NCBI RefSeq assembly: GCF_010389155.1
Contig: NC_057767.1
Location: forward strand, 27,871,295 to 27,935,294
Length of the DNA: 64,000 nt
From: Erigeron canadensis
Taxonomy: Eukaryota > Streptophyta > Magnoliopsida > Asterales > Asteraceae
Direction of reading: 5' to 3'
Shown: positions 56,631 through 64,000 of the stretch, in pieces
How the letters are laid out: each line of letters begins with the position of its first letter
Numbering within the stretch: the first letter of the stretch is position 1
Made by a program: the position numbers and the translations under genes
The notes under the pieces: generated by a model
Told to the model about the DNA's origin: nothing
The model's input: only the letters and a program-made list of their open reading frames with translations
Databases searched by the model: none

Positions 56631-57578
56631 ATGGAAGACATCTTCAAAAACCTTCCCCAACACACTTGTAGCTGGTCTAAAGGAAGGGCGATCATGTACA
56701 AGTATCAAGGCTTTTGGAACGATAGAGAGTTCCATAAAGGGGCAATTTTGGCACAACTACACTTCAAGGCTCAACCAAGTGATGTATTACTATGTAGTTG
56801 CCCCAAAACTGGTACAACTTGGCTAAAGGCTTTGGCTTTTTCCATCGTAACACGAAAAAAATTTGATGTATCAACTAGTCCATTACTCACAACCTTGCCA
56901 CATAATTGCATTCCTTTCCTAGAGAAACATTTCAATCAAATTTTAAAAAAGCGCGAAAATCCACTTGTTGGCACACACCTTCCTTACGGTTCATTGCCAA
57001 AATCAGTCTTTGATTTAAAATGTAAGATTGTATACATATATCGAAATATAAAAGATGTCATGGTATCTCATTACCATTACTTGAGAGAGTTGGCAAACTT
57101 GTCCATGGAAGAAGCGCCATTTGAAGAGGCATTTAACGAATTTTGTGAAGGCTTTTCTTATTATGGACCATATTGGGATCATATATTGGGATATTGGAAA
57201 GCATATCTTGAAAATCCAAAAAATATACTTTTTATAAAATATGAAGATTTGAAAAGGGACTCCATCAACAATGTAAAGAGGCTTGCGGAGTTCATTGGGT
57301 ATCCTTTTTCCACCGAAGAAATCAAAGAAGGCATGGTTGAGAAAATTATAAATTTATGTAGTTTTGAGAATCTAAGCAACCTAGAAGTAAACAAAAATGG
57401 AATGCATCATCTAATAGATGCTAGCCCGATAAAAAACCGATATTATTTCAGGAAGGCTAAAGATGGAGATTGGAAGAATTACTTTACACATGAAATGATA
57501 GAAAACATAGACATGCTAATAAATCAAAAACTTAATGGGACTGGTTTAGTATTGACGGGACCGATTTCGAGAATGTAA
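56631..57578 (+). CDS. Cytosolic sulfotransferase (SOT), intronless, 315 aa
   Basis: The enzyme class transfers a sulfonate from PAPS to hydroxyls of small molecules (flavonols, hydroxyjasmonate, brassinosteroids, glucosinolate precursors) in the cytosol. The PAPS 5'-phosphosulfate loop CPKTGTTW is at residues 57-64, the predicted catalytic His116 lies in GTHLPYG, and the 3'-phosphate-binding Arg138 and Ser146 lie in [16 protein letters not shown]. The C-terminal binding motif [10 protein letters not shown] (274-283) has Ala-Lys where the family usually has Gly-x, a conservative-region change worth noting. I start at 56631 because the pseudogene copy conserves this Met; the frame is open 41 codons upstream, but the TATA box lies within that stretch. 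Plant SOTs are usually intronless and 300-350 aa, as here. The acceptor substrate cannot be told from sequence. It is the only intact member of a local array. Confidence 0.93.
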   Translation: MEDIFKNLPQHTCSWSKGRAIMYKYQGFWNDREFHKGAILAQLHFKAQPSDVLLCSCPKTGTTWLKALAFSIVTRKKFDVSTSPLLTTLPHNCIPFLEKHFNQILKKRENPLVGTHLPYGSLPKSVFDLKCKIVYIYRNIKDVMVSHYHYLRELANLSMEEAPFEEAFNEFCEGFSYYGPYWDHILGYWKAYLENPKNILFIKYEDLKRDSINNVKRLAEFIGYPFSTEEIKEGMVEKIINLCSFENLSNLEVNKNGMHHLIDASPIKNRYYFRKAKDGDWKNYFTHEMIENIDMLINQKLNGTGLVLTGPISRM

Positions 57579-58017
57579 AAGAAATTCAGGGTTCAACTAG
57601 AGAATTAAAAGTGAAACGAGTCAATAATAAAATATAAATGCATAATATTTAATAAATAAGTTGTTTTGTTTCACTCTTCTTTGTAATGGGATGATTTTTA
57701 TGTACTACTACTAGCTTACAGGTTTATAGGCCTATCAACCCTGTGCCAAATAGTGCAGGATCTAAAACAGTGGCTACTATAAGAATGAAATATTTCATAA
57801 CATTCGCTTCGGAAAGAATTTGAACTAATTGAGTTCTATGTTTTTATAACCCATTCTCTTGTTCATATATGATTGCATACATATAAGAAATTTAGGAATA
57901 TAATGCTCCCCTAAATATACCCATCGCCAACACCGATACGTAGAATTTGTGTAGCTATTTCTTGTGATCGACTACTAATTGATGTTTCAAAATTTCAATA
58001 CGAATAACATACACTTG

Positions 58018-58110
58018 TTTTGATGACAGAATGGGCCAGGGGTCACGTTTTACTTGGGTTATGCCATTAGGCAGTTGTTGGCATGCATCTCATTCATTTG
58101 GGGTTTATAT
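58018..58110 (+). pseudogene. Promoter remnant of a third sulfotransferase copy
   Basis: TGATGACAGAATG(G/A)GCC, a block containing TTATGCCATTAGGCAGT and CATTCATTTGG match 56470-56568, the promoter of the intact gene, in the same order and spacing. A Tourist-like element inserted at 58130 replaces what followed, and no coding sequence remains. Confidence 0.65.
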
Positions 58111-58129
58111 TTATATATTCACTCGTTTA

Positions 58130-58493
58130 GGGTGTGTTTGGTAGTGAGAGTTGATGGCAAAGAAATGGAAATGAAACCGTTTCCCACGTTTGGTACAACT
58201 TAGGAAATAAAGACACGGAGAATTTAGTTTCTCGAGAAATCCATTTGTATGTAAACTGATTTCCTCACTTTTGTGAAGAAAATGCATTTATCCAATTTTT
58301 CAACATGAAAATAAAAGCAAGGAGAAATCAATTCTCTATTTTCTTTTGCTTTATAACCACAATTATAAATACAAAACGCATGTGACTTCTCACATGGCAC
58401 CAAACATTATAAATCTTTTTGAAGCCCTCCTTATCTTCTTCCTTTGTTAGTTAACGCCAATTTAAACATTATCATGGTTAATTTGTATGTAAA

Positions 58494-58524
<31 letters not shown>

Positions 58525-59006
58525 TTGCCTTAAAATTATTTTTTTTCTAATTGAGAAATCTTAATCTTATTTATGGATATAGTTTTTCTATATCACAAAT
58601 TTGGTGTCTGGATCTAGTTTCATTATTCATTTTGTGCAGAAACATAGGATCTTCAACAATGGATCCTTATACAAGAAGTTTAATTCGTTTAACTTCTAAA
58701 TATGAAGGAACTTTTAATATCAACAACAATGAAGCTTGATCGATGATATTTATTTTAATGGCTGATGGATTTAAGATTAAACAGAATGGTAGGTGGTTAT
58801 GGTTCATATTTTTGAAAGTAGCTTTTTATTTCTCTATTTTTTTTATCTAATAATGTTTTGTTTTCTTTTTTCAGAATTCTAAAGTTGATTTCTCCCTTAC
58901 TACCAAACAAGAGAAATTTGTTGAATTTCTCAGCCGATTTCATTTCCCTACATTTCATTTCTCTGTTCATTTCATTTCTTTGAATTTCTCCCTACCAAAC
59001 GTGCTC
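58130..59006. mobile_element. Tourist-like element, 877 bp, TTA target duplication
   Basis: GGGTGTGTTTGGTAGTGAG to CTCCCTACCAAACGTGCTC, flanked by TTA (58127-58129 and 59007-59009). The body has many AGAAATG/CATTTCTC units facing each other, and an (AT)n tract near 58494-58516. The 62-codon open frame inside is unlikely to be real. Confidence 0.65.
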
Positions 59007-59277
59007 TTAGGGAAAATTTAGATTATATATTTTCTATAAGTTTTATTAAAAGTTGTAATTACAATACATAAAATAGTTTATATTTACTATAAAATTTAGG
59101 TGGTAAGTTTTTAAATGGAAGATGCAATATATTTTTTATAGCAATTTGTTCATTTTGTATAGCAAGATCAATAATCATATATATTATTGATTAAACACTG
59201 AATACATGTAGATTTCATTAATTTTTTTTTAAAATTTAGTTCCTTTGTTTTTTTTTATTTTGAATGTCATTTATCTT

Positions 59278-59516
59278 ATTGTCATACAGATCTTTAATAT
59301 ACTTAATTAGAACGATATACCATCATAATCCATAATAAAATATCACCTTCAAAGTGTTTAAAATGTTTAATTGGCCATTAAAAAAAATCACCCTTTATTG
59401 TCATACAGATCTTTAATATACTTAATTAGAACGATATATCATCATAATCCATAATAAAATATCACCTTCAAAGTGTTTAAAATGTTTAATTGGCCATTAA
59501 AAAAAATCACCCTTTA
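59278..59516 (+). repeat. 119-bp tandem duplication, nearly identical
   Basis: The unit starting ATTGTCATACAGATCTTTAA occurs at 59278 and again at 59397. I see a single base difference (GATATACC versus GATATATC). It is a recent duplication in non-coding DNA. Confidence 0.92.
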
Positions 59517-60086
59517 AAGTTTAAAGTGATGAACCGTGAACCGTGAACGTGTAAGGACTCACTCAGGTGGTTCTGATCAATTTTCTTGGCAATGGATGGG
59601 CCAGGCCTTGTCACATTTATGAATGTTAAGGCTATCCACAATCCACATCAAGGTGTCCATACAGGATTACTTAACACTTGTATTATTGTTATTTAAAAAT
59701 AAAAACAACTTGCATTATAAAAATCTGACCCTATATAAAATATTTTTGACATACGCATATATATATATATATAATATAGTAAAAAGTTAAAATGAGAACT
59801 GAAAATTTGTCAAGAACTATGAAAACTCTTACCTATAAGGATATACATGTATTTTTATAAAATCAATTTAAATAATTAATAATTTAAACAAAAGTGTTCC
59901 ATAAATATCTCAATCGGTTATTTATTCTTTAACGCTTACAAAAATTAAGTTGAAGTCTATCCATTTTTGCAATATGAGTGAGACCGTAACACACCTACTG
60001 TTGACATGATATATAATTAATAAATTTATTAACAACTTTATATGATGACATCTTTCTCAAGTTTTATTTTATGTTCAAGCTATTCA

Positions 60087-63000
60087 ATTTTTTTTTTAAC
60101 GGCAATATATTAAAATAAAAGGATATTAACAAAGTACTAGAAAAACCCATAAGTACAAGATTACAAATAAATTATAAACATAAGCCCCAAAGAACATGAC
60201 AAAACTACGGAACAAGAAGAGGGCAATTAAGCCATTCGACCCAAGAAATTCGTTTCTTTTTGCATCTACACGAATACCACATATAGGACTGGGTAACAAC
60301 GAGATCATACAGGAACTCCTTTCGATTCTTCCCGTTGTTAAAAACCTCCTCATTTCTATATTTCCAGATCGACCACCATACACAATATATAATAGCCTCA
60401 ACAATATCTTTCTTATCCTTGGATACATGCATGTTATCGATATAAGTAATGATATCAGCAGGACCTTGCAGAGGAATAGGCGCAATTTGGAACCAATTAG
60501 TAACTAAACTCCATAATCTTGAAGCAACCCCGCATTGTCCAAAAATATGATCGTAAGTTTCTACCGAGTTTCCACATAATGGACAAAGTGAAGATGGAAT
60601 ATCCACTCCTTTATTAACCAAATTAACACGGGTGGGAATTCTATTTAAAAGGATTCTCCAAACAAGAACGTTGACCTTGCGAGGTACCAACTTACTCCAC
60701 CTAGTCACTCCGTGATTATTAGTCACTAAAGTCTCATCAATCGCATTACGAATGCCTTTCACAGTAAACTCTTTCATTCTTTGATTAGAAAATACCCATT
60801 TATCTAAATCATCATTAAGAACAGTAGCAGATAACAAGTTTGTAAGCTGAATCAATTCGCTAGCTTCCACCCCGCCTCGCACTTATCTTCTCCAGTTAGA
60901 GACTAAAGCATTATCCTTCCATCGATCAGAAATGAGAGCATATTTAGAGAGCTCTAAACTGAATAATCTCGGGAATTTAGAAGCTAAAGTGTCATTTCCA
61001 TTCCAAACATCAAGCCAAAAAAAGGTGTTGTTTCCATTTCCAATTTTTTTCGAGATAGACAAAATAGGAATGATACTAGCCGAATCAAGATCACGAGCCA
61101 CTTTATTGATGTTGTGCCAAACACCGGACTTGGTGAAGCCCGGCTTAACCCAATCAGAAAATGAGTCAGGTCAATAAATATTGTTTACAACTGAGACCCA
61201 AAGAGTATTAGGATCAGAAACATACCTCCATCGCCATTTCATAAGTAACCCTTTGTTAAGGGCGTCTAAAGAACCAAAGCCAAGCCCCCCATGCACCTTA
61301 CTGGTAATTACATTTACCCACTTAACCCAATGCATCTTCTTACGATCTTCATTGCATCCCCAGAAAAATTTCGCACGTAAAGATTCAAGAGTTTTCTTGA
61401 CATTTGTAGGAAGACGAAACAAAGACATGTAATAAGATCCCACAGCACCAAGGACCGAGGATAATAGAATGGCCCGTCCACCAACAGAAAGCATATTGAC
61501 CTTCCACTTAGAGAGTCTCTTTTTAAATTTTTTAATAATTGGAAGCCAAGAATCTGATCATTTCATGTTCCTGCCGATTGGGACTCCCAAATAAGTGAAT
61601 GGGAACGAGCCACAACCACATCCCATAAGTCTAGCAAAATTATCTAAATCAGTCCCATTAACTCCAACCCCATACATTCTGGACTTTTGCAAGTTAATTT
61701 GCAATCCAGACGCCAAAAAGAAACAAGCAAGTATCATTTTTAAGTTGACAATATTATCTTCCGAACAATCTGCCATAATCAAAAGATCATCAGCATAAAT
61801 AAGATGAGACATAGAAAGGACGCCAACTTTTAAGCCCCGAAAGGATCCAGATAACTTCATGTCTTCCATAGCAACATGCAAACCTTCCATAGCGAGGATG
61901 AAAAGAAAAGGTGATAATGGGTCTCCTTGTCTGAGACCTTTCTCCAGAGAAAACTCATTAGTGGGACTACCGTTTATAAGTATAGACGATCTGTTAGAAA
62001 AAAGGCATCCCGATATCCAACTGATCCATCTTCTCCCAAATCCCATGAAACCCATAATCGTACAAAGATAATCCCAATTTAAAGAGTCATACGCTTTTGC
62101 GATATCCAACTTTAAATAAATGGCTTTCTTTTTCTTCCTCTTGTACCAATCTAGAATTTCATTGAGAATGAAAGGACCATCAAGGATGTTTCTACCTTTG
62201 ATGAAGGCCGACTGAGTAGGACTCACCACCGAATCAATGCCTTTTGCAAGCCTATTAGCCAAAATTTTTGCAATAATCTTGTATTGGAGACCAATGAGAC
62301 TTATTGGTCGAAAATCATCAATAACAATAGGATTAGGAACTTTTGGAATGAGGGTGATAAAAGAAGAATTACAACCTGGCGGAAGATAACCAGTTTGAAA
62401 AAATCAAAGAACAAAATTAAGTACATCCACCTTAAGAAGATCCCAAAAGTCTTTAATAAAACCGAAAGTAAAATCGTCTGGACCAGGAGATTTATCACTG
62501 CCACAGTCCCACACCGCTTTCTTGACTTCATCTTCAGTTACCGGTCTCTCCAAAAGATATACTTGATCATTAGATAAAGCCTTAAACTGCTGACTCCTAT
62601 TGATCAATTTAACATAAGGCCCTCTTTTAAATTTTCTCGTATAATGATCCAAAAAAGCAGTTTTAACACTATCTGGGCCATCATCTATCCAAACACCATT
62701 GACTTTTATCCCTTGAATACCCAAACTCTTACGAGATTTATTTACATATGCATGAAAGAAACGGGTATTTTCATCACCTTCTAGGCACCATTTGACTTTG
62801 GATTTTTGTTGTATGTCTTGAGCTTCTATTCTTTCAATTTCCATAATTTGGTGCAAAATATCTGCCCGCCTAGTTCCAAATGAATCATCATTCAGCCCAT
62901 CATCAACTTGTTTATCCAATGCAACTAGATTATCTTGCAAACTTGTCAGCTTAGTCTTCATGTTAGAATTACACTTCCACTTTTTAATATCACCTTTCAA

Positions 63001-63937
63001 TATCTTCAATCTATTATGAAATTGATTTATGGGACAACCCTGTGCATTTTTCGAAGATAACCAACTGTTATTAACAACATTTTTGAAACCATCCAAAGTC
63101 GCCCAAGAGTTGAAAACCTTGAAAGGAATTGGCCCAAAATCAATAAACTTTTGATAAAGTAAAATAGCGTGATGATCAGAGACATTTCGGTCCAACACTA
63201 AAGCCTTAATGTTGTCAACAACATCCAGACAAGAGCGAGAGACCAGAAACCTATCGAGTTTTGCACCACAAGAACCACCCGGATTCATACAAGTAAATTT
63301 GTATTGTCCCATAGGGATGTCAACTAAATTCGAATCAGAGATAAATGCATTAAAAGCGACCGCATTTGCATGAGAAAACACCGATCCCATACGCTCCTCA
63401 GTACATCTTACCGAGTTAAAATCCCCAAAATTTATAGCGTTATCACCATTATTAGACATGAATTGCATAATGAACTTCCAAAGATCTTTTTTAGCCAATT
63501 CATCTTGCGGAGCATAAACATTAATCATAAAGCAATGAACATTAATAGAAAGCCACAAACCTTCTACAATAAGGACATGCGGGAAGCTATGAACTTTAAT
63601 ACCCCGAAATATAGTTGGATTCCAAACAGAGAGCAACCCACCAGAATGGCCCCTCGCTGAAGAACTAGCAAAGTCAAAATGACCATTTCCCCATAGCTTA
63701 CGAACTTTAAAGAGATTAACAGTCGTCATGAACGTTTCTTGAAGACCACAAAAATTAACATGATGTTTAACCAACATGGAAGAGACCTTAGATAACTTGT
63801 TTGGGTCACTTCCCGCGACACCACGAATATTTAGCGAAAGAATATTCATTTAATAAACAATCCCACGTTCATCTCGTTCACTAACTTTTTTAATGCCAAG
63901 TCATCTGAAGGATGCTGTAAGCCCATATTAATTTGGG
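60087..63937 (-). mobile_element. L1-type LINE, 3.85 kb, 10-bp TSD
   Basis: AAGCTATTCA lies on both sides (60077-60086 and 63938-63947). The minus strand carries about 90 bases of a preceding frame, ORF2, a short 3' UTR and ATTGCCGTT plus ten A (T-run 60088-60097). The preceding frame ends VNEMNVGLFIK then stop, overlapping the ORF2 start by four bases (ATGA), consistent with the C-terminus of ORF1. The copy is therefore 5'-truncated just inside ORF1. Confidence 0.87.
60205..63849 (-). pseudogene. LINE ORF2 polyprotein with four nonsense codons (1214 codons)
   Basis: A single frame runs from 63849 to 60205 without any frameshift, interrupted only at 62406-62404 (TGA), 61560-61558 (TGA), 61173-61171 (TGA) and 60885-60883 (TAA). 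Domains in order: apurinic-type endonuclease (residues 1 to about 225: LNIRG, QET, NVYAPQD, GDFNSVR, LDRFLVS, SDHHAILL); reverse transcriptase with the LDIAKAYD and YADD (about 685-688) catalytic aspartates and the RQGDPLSPFLF block; and a C-terminal zinc-finger-like zf-RVT domain (CPLC at about 1089-1092, then H and C). ORF2 nicks DNA and copies element RNA by target-primed reverse transcription. This copy cannot make a full protein. Confidence 0.92.
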
Positions 63938-64000
63938 AAGCTATTCACTTTTTGTACATCGAACCATACTATTTATCACATATCACATGTGTACATCAGA

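Noticed and set aside
58551..58739. 62-codon frame within the 58130-59006 element
   Set aside because: Short, no known domain, lies inside a Tourist-like element with no transposase similarity.
60196..60507. Plus-strand frames over 60.2-63.7 kb
   Set aside because: Antisense shadows of the LINE ORF2, whose frame is continuous on the minus strand.

Overview
The window is nuclear DNA of a flowering plant. Genes have canonical GT-AG introns and low density, non-coding DNA is strongly AT-rich, and the families present (HD-Zip II, WRC, TRICHOME BIREFRINGENCE-LIKE, DC1, cytosolic sulfotransferase) are typical of plants. The gene families and repeat style suggest a eudicot, possibly an asterid such as Asteraceae; that placement is an inference. 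No rRNA, tRNA or CRISPR was recognised.

Five genes look intact. They are a three-unit DC1 zinc-finger protein (5665 to 4638, minus, 2 exons, 242 aa); a QLQ-less WRC-domain protein (10469 to 8962, minus, 4 exons, 275 aa); an HD-Zip class II transcription factor (22551-25405, plus, 4 exons, 351 aa); a TBL polysaccharide O-acetyltransferase-like protein (32972 to 29779, minus, 5 exons, 574 aa) with an unusual repeat-built glycosylatable stem; and an intronless cytosolic sulfotransferase (56631-57578, plus, 315 aa). All exon junctions were derived by hand and keep one reading frame. Broken genes are a sulfotransferase copy (50539-51470), a MAP-kinase fragment (about 27640-27985), a PIF/Harbinger transposase (44705-46010) and a LINE ORF2 (63849 to 60205).

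The rest is mostly transposons, many with target-site duplications (TSDs) readable by eye. Helitrons lie at 3256-4374, 11923-13790, 17907-18287, about 37549-40735, 40753-40989 and 52149-52369. Region 37.5-41 kb is a stack: a Helitron holding a Mutator-like element (9-bp TSD), which holds a further Helitron terminus and a solo LTR (5-bp TSD). Region 41.4-46.4 kb has two abutting PIF/Harbinger elements, the junction split by a 2.9-kb solo LTR. Region 48.7-49.9 kb is a Tourist-like element split by a hAT-like element. The last 4 kb is an L1 LINE with a 10-bp TSD whose ORF2 is interrupted only by four in-frame stop codons.

The genes do not form one pathway. The clearest local gene biology is the sulfotransferase tandem array: one pseudogene, one intact gene and the promoter remnant of a third copy. 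The most interesting repeat signal is a family of modules (GATAGGTCAT minisatellite, GGGCTCCGCCC hairpins, a shared AT-rich arm) in different combinations at 14, 18 and 36 kb.
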